Below, piece after piece: positions 1 through 7,810 of a DNA stretch of 64,000 nt (within the stretch, counting starts at the first letter, position 1; the number at the start of each line of letters is the position of its first letter). A program made the translations under genes and the position numbers. This DNA is from an uncultured Clostridia bacterium (GTDB lineage: Bacteria > Bacillota > Clostridia > TANB77 > CAG-508): NCBI GenBank assembly GCA_948530865.1, contig CAOTKV010000002.1:86468-150467 (forward strand). Direction: 5' to 3'. The notes beneath the pieces are model-generated. The model was not told the origin of the DNA. It saw only the letters and a list, made by a program, of their open reading frames with translations, and made no database searches.

Positions 1-161
1 GAATTTATTAAAGAAATACAACTTTCTTCTGGATTATATATTAAATTTTCCAAATAAATTATTGTATCTGTATAATATGGATAATTATTTACCACTAAAC
101 TACTTAAATAGAAAAAATCATTATTTTCATATTCATACTCATATTCTTCTACTTTATATGG
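1..161 (-). pseudogene. Partial open frame at window edge, no visible start
   Basis: A minus-strand frame stays open for about 53 codons from a stop at 162-164 to the window edge. It reads a Glu/Tyr-rich stretch (VEEYEYEYEN) and then an ordinary-looking sequence containing NNYPYYTDTIIYLENLIYNPEE. There is no ATG, GTG or TTG with a ribosome binding site at the upstream end, so it looks like the 3' part of a gene whose start was lost beside the CRISPR leader. It could also be a chance open frame in AT-rich DNA. I do not recognise a family. Confidence 0.25.
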
Positions 162-179
162 TTATTATAGTATAGTAAG

Positions 180-478
180 TTTATTTTTTCAATGTATAAG
201 CTTAATTTAAAAAAAGTGCGTCGATGATTTTGCATGTAATTCTAGTACTTCAAGAAATTTTATTATGATATTTTGCCAATATTTTATAATTTTAACAAAA
301 AAAGTGCGTCGATTAATTTTTATCTTTTTTATTTTTTTAGTTTTCTTTTGTATTCTTACATTCTAAAGTCTTCTATTGATTTTATACTTTTTTACATCGA
401 CGCACTTTTTTATACTTTTTCTTTAAAATTTATTGACTTTTTTACTCTTTTATTATTAAATATATCTATATTATTGTA
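180..478 (+). promoter_or_regulatory. CRISPR leader 1 with three copies of a 10-bp motif
   Basis: This AT-rich leader lies directly upstream of the first repeat of array 1 and matches the leader of array 2 along its whole length. The decamer GTGCGTCGAT occurs at 216-225 and 304-313, and its reverse complement at 396-405. Each copy carries an A-run on its GTGC side. The last 60 or so bases before the first repeat are almost identical in both leaders. This conservation, the polarity of repeat decay and the GAAAC repeat end all place the leader on this side. It should hold the promoter for the precursor crRNA and the signals for spacer integration. Confidence 0.75.
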
Positions 479-979
479 GTTTTACCTTACCCATTAGGGA
501 TTTGAAACTTTTTGCCATAATGACAACCTCCTATATAAATTTATGTTTTACCTTACCCATTAGGGATTTGAAACCTTAGTACATCTAGTACTTCTCCTTT
601 TTTTAATAATTGTTTTACCTTACCCATTAGGGATTTGAAACTCTTCAGTTTTAGTTGTTTCGTTAAGCATATCATCTAGGTTTTACCTTACCCATTAGGG
701 ATTTGAAACATAAAACTCCCATAATTTCTCTCCTTTTTTTAATTTTTTTCAAATAAGTTTTACCTTACCCATTAGGGATTTGAAACTAGATTTTTCATAA
801 TCTTACCTCTCCTTTGTATTTGTTTTACCTTACCCATTAGGGATTTGAAACATATATACTTCTAGTCTCTTTAATCATTTGAGACTCGTTTTACCTTACC
901 CATTAGGGATTTGAAACATGGCGATTATTCCGTTTTCCATTTCTGTAACTTTATCAGTTTTACCTTACCCATTAGAGAT
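479..979 (+). CRISPR. CRISPR array 1 (7 spacers)
   Basis: Seven perfect 30-base repeats start at 479, 545, 612, 680, 757, 822 and 888. An eighth, decayed repeat runs 957-979. The repeat begins GTTTTACCTTACCC, has ATTA in the middle and ends GGGATTTGAAAC, so the crRNA 5' handle would come from the TTTGAAAC end and transcription runs left to right. Spacers are 35 to 47 bases long. The broad length range is typical of type III adaptation. Read as reverse complement, spacers at 509-544, 710-756 and 787-821 contain a ribosome binding site followed by ATG. Confidence 0.97.
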
Positions 980-980
980 A

Positions 981-1040
981 AAAAAAGACTAAATCTTGAA
1001 GTTCACCACATATAGCGAATTTCAAAATTTAGTCTTTTTT
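981..1040. terminator. Bidirectional terminator between array 1 and cas2
   Basis: The arms AAAAAAGACTAAAT (981-994) and ATTTAGTCTTTTTT (1027-1040) form a 14-bp stem with T-runs on both strands. It can end the array transcript from the left and the RT-cas1/cas2 transcript from the right. It abuts the decayed last repeat. Confidence 0.85.
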
Positions 1041-1049
1041 ATTTAACTA

Positions 1050-1310
1050 TTAAATTATATTTTCAATTTGTTTTATACTTCCAATTTCTTCTTTGCTTAC
1101 ATATTTTAAACTCTCTAGTTTATATATACAAATACTATCTTGTTTAGGATTTATTTTATCGTAAATCTCTTTCTTTAATCTTTTCAAATTTGCTTCTGTA
1201 ATATAACCTTCAAAAACTGAATTTTGTACTCTTATTAAGTACTTTCTACAAATTTTCATAACTTTATTTACTCTCTTACTATTTACATCATACACTAAAA
1301 TAACATTCAT
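1050..1310 (-). CDS. cas2: CRISPR-associated Cas2
   Basis: Cas2 is the structural partner of Cas1 in the complex that inserts new spacers. The start is set at MNVILVYDV because this ATG lies one base after the stop codon of RT-Cas1 once that gene is followed through its CGG site. The frame could be opened 12 codons further, but those codons belong to RT-Cas1. The product has 86 residues, with the typical first strand ending in an Asp (YDV) and a second half that includes VQNSVFEGYI. It is translationally coupled to RT-cas1 and convergent with array 1. Confidence 0.9.
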   Translation of the reverse strand: MNVILVYDVNSKRVNKVMKICRKYLIRVQNSVFEGYITEANLKRLKKEIYDKINPKQDSICIYKLESLKYVSKEEIGSIKQIENII

Positions 1311-1311
1311 A

Positions 1312-3203
1312 TTAATAATATTTAAAAGCTTTATATTTTTTATCAAATTTTATTGAATCTAATAGCTTATAAATCTCCTTTCTTATTATTGATTCATAAG
1401 TCATCATGGAATCTTTTATTTTCAGACAATCTAACATTTTTGAATAAAATTCTGTTATCATAATTCTTTTTCCGTTTTTCATTTAAGAAAACTCCATCAT
1501 CTCTTTTTTCAAAATGAATTTCTTTATTAATTATTTTTTTATTTATAACTTTAAAAATTATTTTATCAACAATTATTGGTTTAAAAATATCTGCTAAATC
1601 TAAATTTAAGCTTTCATATCTGTTATTAGTTGCATGTAAATAACCAATTCTTATATCTAATGTTGTTTTATATATTTCTTTTGCTATGTAATTATAAAGT
1701 AAAGTATTTCCAAAGCTTATTAAACAATTTAGCTCATCTTTAGGTGGTCTTTTAGTTCTTTTTGTAAATTTAAAATTATCATCTTTAACAATTTCATTAA
1801 AACACGAATAATATATTTCTCTGATTCTTGCCTCTGATAATAATAATTCTTGATAGGCATTGCACACTTTTATTTTGTTTTCAATTTCTTCTATTTTGTT
1901 TATTTTTTCTTTAATATTAATTTTGTATCTTCTATTATAATATTTTAAATTTGATTTTAAATTATAAATTCCAGAGGTTAAAATATTTTTTGCCATTTCT
2001 AATCTTTTATTATCATCAATATATATACTCACTTGTTTTAATAAAGTTAAGCTTGATTTTCGAGTATTTTGTGGAATAAACTTTCCTATATATCTATTAC
2101 TTTTATCAAATATATTTACTATTATATTTTTATAATTCATAGTAGTAAAAAAATTTGTGTTCATTATAACATTAGAATACACATTTATAGATTTAGTATT
2201 TTCAACTGGAAAGTATACTTTTTTATCCTTATTTTCAAAAATAATTGTATAATCTCTTTGACTTAGTATTCCCTCACTTATTACATGAATTTCATTACCA
2301 TTTTGCCTTAGTGAACTTTCTTTCCAGTAATTATAATATTTTAATCTAGTTCTTTCTTTTCTTAAAATTTCTATACTATCTTTTTCTTTTACTAAACTAT
2401 ATCCCAAAAAAGTTGTCTTATATACATTAGTAATATTAGTTTTTTGTTTATTCAATTCTAAATAATAATCAGTATTTAGTTCCTTTTCTAATATTTTCAT
2501 TTTTTCTGAAACTTCATTTCTTGAAATTCCAAAAATATTTATATCATCACAATATCTTACAAATTTAACATTTAATTCATCTAATTTTTTATCTAAAGAA
2601 TCCAAATATACATTACTTAAAACTGGGCTCATGGAATTTCCTTGAACAACACCTTTATTTTTTATTGATGATACTAGTTCATATTCAATTTCACACTTTA
2701 TATATTTTTCTATTAATTTTAAAAGTGGCATTTCTATCTTATATTTTTCTAATTCTTTTAATAATTTTTCATGATTTATTTTATCAAAATAATCTTTTAT
2801 ATCAACTTGACAAACTGTTGTGTTTCCTTGTTCTACATATTCTTTAATTAATTTTAAAGCTTCTACTGTTCCTTTCCCTTGTATGTAAGCAAAGGATTTC
2901 TCTGATAATGTAGGATTTACATATTTTTCTAAGACTTGAGTAATAGCTCTTGTTAAGAATTTATCTTTTATATCTAAGACTGCAACAATTCTTTTCTTCC
3001 CTTTATAGTTTGCAATTTCTTTTAATTTAACAATTTCTGCATTGTATTCACATTTCTCTATTTTTTCTCTTATAGCTTGCCTATTTAATTCATAATATTC
3101 TTTGAATTCTTCAAATTCAGCTTTATTATAAATTTTAGTACCGAATTTTTTCCATTGCAATTTTGGTATTCTTTTTTCCTAAAACTTCATTTAGAGTAAT
3201 CAT
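1312..3203 (-). CDS. cas1: Reverse transcriptase-Cas1 fusion, read through two CGG +1 shift sites
   Basis: The protein joins a group II intron-like reverse transcriptase to Cas1 and should integrate spacers, including ones copied from RNA. The RT half (about residues 20-300) carries the active-site motif YCDDI. The Cas1 half carries the metal ligands in LLLSEARIREIYY and in GYLHATNNRYESLNLDLAD. The best start is ATG at 3203 behind GGGAGG. From there 20 codons (MITLNEVLGKKN...) run into ATT CGG TAC TAA at 3143-3141. Skipping the C gives GGT ACT and the RT domain. At 1474-1472 the frame meets AAA CGG AAA. Skipping that C restores the conserved Cas1 C-terminus (ESIIRKEIYKLL, then YKAFKYY) and stops one base before cas2. 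The total is about 629 residues. Without shifts, a shorter 588-residue product from a TTG start ends in unrelated sequence. Confidence 0.93.
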
Positions 3204-3214
3204 AAAATCCCTCC

Positions 3215-3492
3215 CTTTATTATAAAAAGTGCGTCGATGATTTTACATGTTGCTCTAGCATTTCAAAATATTTAGTTATATTATTTTGTAAATATTATAT
3301 CATTTTATGTGTAAAAGTACGTCGATTAATTTTTATCTTTTTTTATCTTTTTATTTTTCTCATATAGTACTATTTTATAAAGACTTTTATGGATTTTTTT
3401 AATTTTGACATCGACGCACTTTTTTACTCTTTTTCATCAAATTTTATTGACTTTTTTTATTTTTTATTATTAAATATATTTATATTATTGTA
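3215..3492 (+). promoter_or_regulatory. CRISPR leader 2 with three copies of the 10-bp motif
   Basis: This leader is homologous to leader 1 over its full length. GTGCGTCGAT lies at 3229-3238, a one-mismatch copy (GTACGTCGAT) at 3317-3326, and the reverse complement at 3410-3419. Spacing (88 and 93 bases) is nearly that of leader 1 (88 and 92). The left end sits only 11 bases from the RT-cas1 start codon, so the divergent RT-cas1 promoter must overlap it. A TATAAT read on the minus strand lies beside the first decamer. Binding of a factor to the decamer could therefore affect both the array and the adaptation genes. Confidence 0.72.
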
Positions 3493-3946
3493 GTTTTACC
3501 TTACCCGTTAGGGATTTGAAACGATTCAACAGCTCTTGCAGTTTCAGCTCTTTCTACATCATTATTTTCGTAAATAAGTTTTACCTTACCCGTTAGGGAT
3601 TTGAAACACTTCTGGTTGTTTTTTATTTTCTTCAATTGTTAAATCAGTTTTACCTTACCCGTTAGGGATTTGAAACAATTAACTGTGTTAACCGAATTTG
3701 ATATAGATACAGGTTTTACCTTACCCGTTAGGGATTTGAAACTTTATTTCAAGCTTTTTTTCTTACATTTCTTTTTCATAAGTTTTACCTTACCCGTTAG
3801 GGATTTGAAACAATTTTCTTCTGAAGTATTTTCTACTTCAAAATCCATAGTGTTTTACCTTACCCGTTAGGGATTTGAAACTTTATTTTCAAGCTTTTTT
3901 TCTTACATTTCTTTTTCATAAGTTTTACCTTACCCATTAGGGATTT
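3493..3946 (+). CRISPR. CRISPR array 2 (6 spacers)
   Basis: Six repeats start at 3493, 3578, 3647, 3713, 3782 and 3852. A decayed seventh runs from 3922 to 3946. The repeat differs from array 1 by one base (GTTA instead of ATTA in the centre), but the decayed last repeat still has the array 1 base. Spacers are 55, 39, 36, 39, 40 and 40 bases. Spacers 4 (3743-3781) and 6 (3882-3921) are the same sequence except for one T. Direction and handle are as in array 1. Confidence 0.97.
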
Positions 3947-3957
3947 TTACAAACAAT

Positions 3958-3983
3958 AAAAGACTAGATTTCTCTAGTCTTTT
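3958..3983. terminator. Bidirectional terminator between array 2 and the effector operon
   Basis: AAAAGACTAGA (3958-3968) pairs with TCTAGTCTTTT (3973-3983) and has T-runs on both sides. It ends array 2 and the convergent effector operon. Confidence 0.8.
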
Positions 3984-4003
3984 ATTATTGAAATTTATAT
4001 TTA

Positions 4004-6142
4004 TTAATTTTTAATAAACTTTGGTAATTTTAAACCATCTATACTTACTTCTCTTCCAGCTCTTTTAATTGTTCCTTTTAAGCCTTTTTTATTTAAAGCT
4101 TTTTCCTTACCTTCAATAATTCGTGGCAATGTCATAATAATATATGGATTATTAACACTTGATGATTTTATATCCATAAACCAATAATGACTTGCAAGTT
4201 CAAATTCATCCTCTCTCTTATAATGTAATGCTTTAGGATATGCAACTACACATTTTTGAGGTATATCACTCAAATAATTATCTTCTAAATAATTAAAATT
4301 ATAAATTCTAAGAGTTTCAGTCATACTATCTGATTCCATTTGAAAACAACTATTCAAAGAAACATTTTTTAGCTCACATTCTGTACTTTCTTTATAATTT
4401 TTCAATTCATATGTAATTCCACTATTATTAATTTGTAATTTTCTTATTTTAACATCATCTACATTTATTTTTATACTACCATAACCTAGTGGCTTTGCTT
4501 TTCCTATTTTGTGACATAAATCATAATAAGGTTTATTATTCAATTCTATATCACTTTCATAATTTAAGCTTATAACAGAAATTAATTCATCTAAATACTC
4601 TTTCTTTATGTTTTCAAAATATACTTTAAATTTGAATGAACTACCTTCTTTTACCGGAATTATAGCACAGTTTCTATTAGTTTTCTTTTCTTGATTATTA
4701 ATTTGAGGTTTATGATGCCAATACATCTTTCTTCCTCTTATTGTTATTTCTTCTGCATCTATTGCTTCAGCATTATTTCCTGAAAATTTAAAATCATAAT
4801 TCCAATCAATATTTTGATTCATATTTATTAAATCTACATTAGTTTTATATAATGAATAAAAAGCAGAATTTGCAATATGTGGTGAAGCTAATTCTTGAAT
4901 AACTCTTTTACTTGAATATGGATTATTATTGCCAACATATATAGCATCAGATATTCTTATTTTTGAGCCTTTAGCCTCTTTATCAGATACAAAGCCAAAT
5001 AATTCACATGCCTTACATAATTTATCATTACTTATACATGGCATATATGTTTCATCTTTATTTGGAGTAATTTCTAATAATTCGTTTAATGTTCTATGAT
5101 AAGCTTCTTTTCCAATTGCTGCTAAAGATAAATATGTTCTATTTTGATTATCTAACTTACTATACCAAACAGGTAATTCTTTCAAATTTTTAATATCATA
5201 TCCAGCATACCAAGTTCCTTTTAAATTTTTATTAAATGCAGAATCATTATACATGTCCAACATTTCTTTTAATCTTTCAACACATTCATTTACATTTGTT
5301 ACTTTTACTATTTCATTTCCTGCTTTAAAAATACTATCATGAATAGCATCTCTTGTTTTCTTTCCACCAAGTTCACCAATAAATAAAATTCCTTTTTCTT
5401 TTCCTGAACTCGTTATTTCTTTAACATATCTTGGATTATTTCCTTTTAAATTAAATTTAACTATATCTCCTGTTTTATATTCTTGATTTTGTATTTTTAT
5501 TTTGTTATTTTTGTCAACCATATATATAGCTTCATCATTATCTTTTGCTTCTCTTGGAAAAGGTACATTTCTTTCGTCCCTTCTTGTAGTATGAAGTGCA
5601 TATCTTGTTGCTTCATATAAATGCCACTTTCCATTCTCATCTTTTCTTATAACTCCTGGAAGTTTTACATCTTTTGTTCTTGATATGAAGCTCTTCTTTG
5701 CATCTACTGTTGACATACAAGAATTTGTAAATACTTCAAAATCAGTTCTAAGCATACCTCTTATTTCACTACCTGGTATTACAGGAACTTTAAATCCACT
5801 CTTTTCTTCTCCATAATTAAAAAATGAATATGTATAAAATGGAACGTTCTGTCCTCTAATCTCAATTACCTCTGATGTAGGATTTTCTGTATCAGGTACT
5901 ATTGTTTCTGTTTTAGTTGTTAATGTACATTCAATATAACCTGTTAAATCACCTTTTCTATCTTCTTTGCTTTCTCTTTTACATCCATTTTTATTTAAAC
6001 TTATAAAATTATATGGATTTATATAACTTATTTCTTTATCAACAGTTATATTATTGTTATTATTATTTCTATTCTGATTGTTTCTATTATTTTGATTATT
6101 TCTATTAAAATTATTTCTATATTGATTATTATAATTAGGCAA
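4004..6142 (-). CDS. Type III RAMP protein, Cas7-like with insertion (TIGR03986 type)
   Basis: The protein has 712 residues and is probably a backbone subunit of the crRNA effector complex. The first 30 or so residues are almost only Asn, Arg and Gln. They are followed by INPYNFISLN, the start motif I associate with the TIGR03986 RAMP family of type III-D loci. RAMP features follow: VPVIPGSEIRGMLR, a Cys cluster CISNDKLCKACELFGF that may hold zinc, and the Gly-rich loop KAKPLGYGSIKI near residue 585. It is the last gene of the operon and overlaps the gene before it by 8 bases. The Asn-rich tail is unusual. The role in RNA cutting is inferred from the family. Confidence 0.82.
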   Translation of the reverse strand: MPNYNNQYRNNFNRNNQNNRNNQNRNNNNNNITVDKEISYINPYNFISLNKNGCKRESKEDRKGDLTGYIECTLTTKTETIVPDTENPTSEVIEIRGQNVPFYTYSFFNYGEEKSGFKVPVIPGSEIRGMLRTDFEVFTNSCMSTVDAKKSFISRTKDVKLPGVIRKDENGKWHLYEATRYALHTTRRDERNVPFPREAKDNDEAIYMVDKNNKIKIQNQEYKTGDIVKFNLKGNNPRYVKEITSSGKEKGILFIGELGGKKTRDAIHDSIFKAGNEIVKVTNVNECVERLKEMLDMYNDSAFNKNLKGTWYAGYDIKNLKELPVWYSKLDNQNRTYLSLAAIGKEAYHRTLNELLEITPNKDETYMPCISNDKLCKACELFGFVSDKEAKGSKIRISDAIYVGNNNPYSSKRVIQELASPHIANSAFYSLYKTNVDLINMNQNIDWNYDFKFSGNNAEAIDAEEITIRGRKMYWHHKPQINNQEKKTNRNCAIIPVKEGSSFKFKVYFENIKKEYLDELISVISLNYESDIELNNKPYYDLCHKIGKAKPLGYGSIKINVDDVKIRKLQINNSGITYELKNYKESTECELKNVSLNSCFQMESDSMTETLRIYNFNYLEDNYLSDIPQKCVVAYPKALHYKREDEFELASHYWFMDIKSSSVNNPYIIMTLPRIIEGKEKALNKKGLKGTIKRAGREVSIDGLKLPKFIKN

Positions 6143-6575
6143 TTATTTCACCCCCTTCTGTTTTAGTAAATCCTACTAACCTTGATTTCGTAATTACAAC
6201 TTGATGATTACTATTTTCTTCAAAATAATTTCTTACTAAAATTCTTAAGTTTTTTCTCTCATCTTTTTTTAGTTCAATTGGCAATCTTACATTTTCTGAA
6301 ACTATCATATATTCATCAAATTTATCTTTTGAATTAGTTTCATTTATTATACTAATATCAAACTCTTTATTTTCTTCATTTAATATAATTTTAATTTCTT
6401 TATCTTTATTAAAAATTCTCATTTGAGTTAATAGATTATAATTAACATTTTCTTCAAAATTAATTGAATCATTTTCAAATACACCAACACAAACTTTATT
6501 ATAAAAATATGCTAAGATATATGCTTTTTGTATCTTTTCATTGCTAACTATATTTTCAATATCATTTTTTTCCAC
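6135..6575 (-). CDS. csx19: Csx19-like small effector-associated protein
   Basis: This 146-residue protein sits between two RAMP genes, overlapping both by a few bases. The central MRIFNKDKEIKI and the ending RLVGFTKTE resemble the Csx19 (TIGR03984) pattern of an RxFN-x-x-x-E strand pair and a closing RLVGF. Csx19 accompanies type III-D complexes. Family assignment is by position and short motifs only. A diverged small subunit is the main alternative. Confidence 0.55.
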   Translation of the reverse strand: MEKNDIENIVSNEKIQKAYILAYFYNKVCVGVFENDSINFEENVNYNLLTQMRIFNKDKEIKIILNEENKEFDISIINETNSKDKFDEYMIVSENVRLPIELKKDERKNLRILVRNYFEENSNHQVVITKSRLVGFTKTEGGEIIA

Positions 6576-7810
6576 TACTCATTACCTCCATTCTTAGATA
6601 ATTCTGAGCAATCAAATTTAGAAATTTTATCATCTAAATTAATTAATTCTCCATTTAAATAAACATTTTCTACTTCAAAAATTCCTCTTCCTATTGCTGT
6701 TTGGCCACCTAATGCAATCAATCCATTTTCTATATCTTTTATTGTAAGTAATATTAGTAATCTTATGTAATTATTTTGTGCAGGTAATTTTATTGTAAGT
6801 TTTGTCGTTCCATTAAACCAAGCTTTCTCTGAGAATAATGCTGAATCTGCTGCACCACCTGAGAATCTATCAATTTTATTTCTCGTTAAACTTATTTCTT
6901 TTCCACCATCTATTATAGATTCTTCAATTATAATCTTTGAGGCTTGTCCTTTATTTTCATTTACATATCCAAATATTTTTTCTGTATCATATTTAAATCC
7001 ATTTTTATAAAATATTTCATTATAGTACTCTACTTGTTTTCTAATAAGCCCATTCCAACTTGTCCCCGGAATTATTGGCTCTCCATTAGATTTTATATGT
7101 TCAAAATCCACCTCACCAGCTTTAGCACTATAACTCCTTATACTAATTCCACCAAGTTGTTTTAGTTCCACTTCAATTGTATCTATACTTTCATCTTTAA
7201 AATTATAATCGATTTCATATTTTTCATATTCTTCTTTATTATATTTCTTAAAATCAACAAGTTCCACTATATTACCTTTTTTAAATTCTTTTATATATAC
7301 ATTTTCAACTTTTAATTTTCCAAAGCCTCTTTTAGATTTTAAACCGAATAAAATATTTCCTTTATTTATACTTGCTAATATTTTATTTACAATTGCTTTC
7401 ATTGTCTCAGTTTCATCTTTATCTCTTACAGTTACTTCTATTCTAAAACTAAATTCTGAATCTCTTTCCAAAATTTCCATATCATATTTAGCACCATCTT
7501 TAGTAATTTTATTTTCATTAAGTGCAATTCCATCTCTTATACTAGTTTTACAAGTATTTAGTAATATTGCATCAGATATGAAAAATGGACTTTGTATTTT
7601 TCCATCTTCAGTTATGGGATTCATTATCTTTTGCTCATCACTAGTTAAATAGTGAACACATGCACCTGCAATACTTGTAGCAGGTATAAATGGCATTCCT
7701 TTTGAATCTCTAATCAAATCATGATCTGTTAATTCAGTTTCACCATTTCCAATAGAAAGAGGTGATTGTGATTTTAATTCAACAAAATAATATATTTTCT
7801 CTTTTATCAT
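6575..7810 (-). CDS. Cas7-Cas7 fusion backbone protein
   Basis: The 411 residues hold two RAMP domains. Domain 1 (about 1-195) has SPLSIGNGE, MPFIPATSIAGACVHYL and the glycine loop LKSKRGFGKLKV. Domain 2 (about 205-395) has GEPIIPGTSWNGLIRKQV, the segment IDRFSGGAADSALFSEKA and the loop GQTAIGRGIFEV. Tandem Cas7 fusions are known from type III-Dv complexes, where Asp residues of Cas7 loops cut the target RNA at fixed spacing. The Asp in IDRFSGGAADS is a candidate cutting or structural residue. One base overlaps each neighbour, so translation is coupled. Confidence 0.85.
   Translation of the reverse strand: MIKEKIYYFVELKSQSPLSIGNGETELTDHDLIRDSKGMPFIPATSIAGACVHYLTSDEQKIMNPITEDGKIQSPFFISDAILLNTCKTSIRDGIALNENKITKDGAKYDMEILERDSEFSFRIEVTVRDKDETETMKAIVNKILASINKGNILFGLKSKRGFGKLKVENVYIKEFKKGNIVELVDFKKYNKEEYEKYEIDYNFKDESIDTIEVELKQLGGISIRSYSAKAGEVDFEHIKSNGEPIIPGTSWNGLIRKQVEYYNEIFYKNGFKYDTEKIFGYVNENKGQASKIIIEESIIDGGKEISLTRNKIDRFSGGAADSALFSEKAWFNGTTKLTIKLPAQNNYIRLLILLTIKDIENGLIALGGQTAIGRGIFEVENVYLNGELINLDDKISKFDCSELSKNGGNE

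Noticed and set aside
273..479. Plus-strand ORF of 68 codons in leader 1
   Set aside because: It is low-complexity Phe/Leu/Ile sequence in AT-rich leader DNA, has no ribosome site and overlaps the conserved leader motifs.
1394..3160. RT-Cas1 as a 588-residue protein from a TTG start with an unshifted C-terminus
   Set aside because: The TTG has no ribosome site, the C-terminus does not match Cas1, and the alternative with +1 shifts gives a good start and a stop next to the cas2 ATG.
3670..3870. Plus-strand ORF across array 2
   Set aside because: It is made by translating CRISPR repeats (the peptide TLPVRDLK recurs at repeat spacing).
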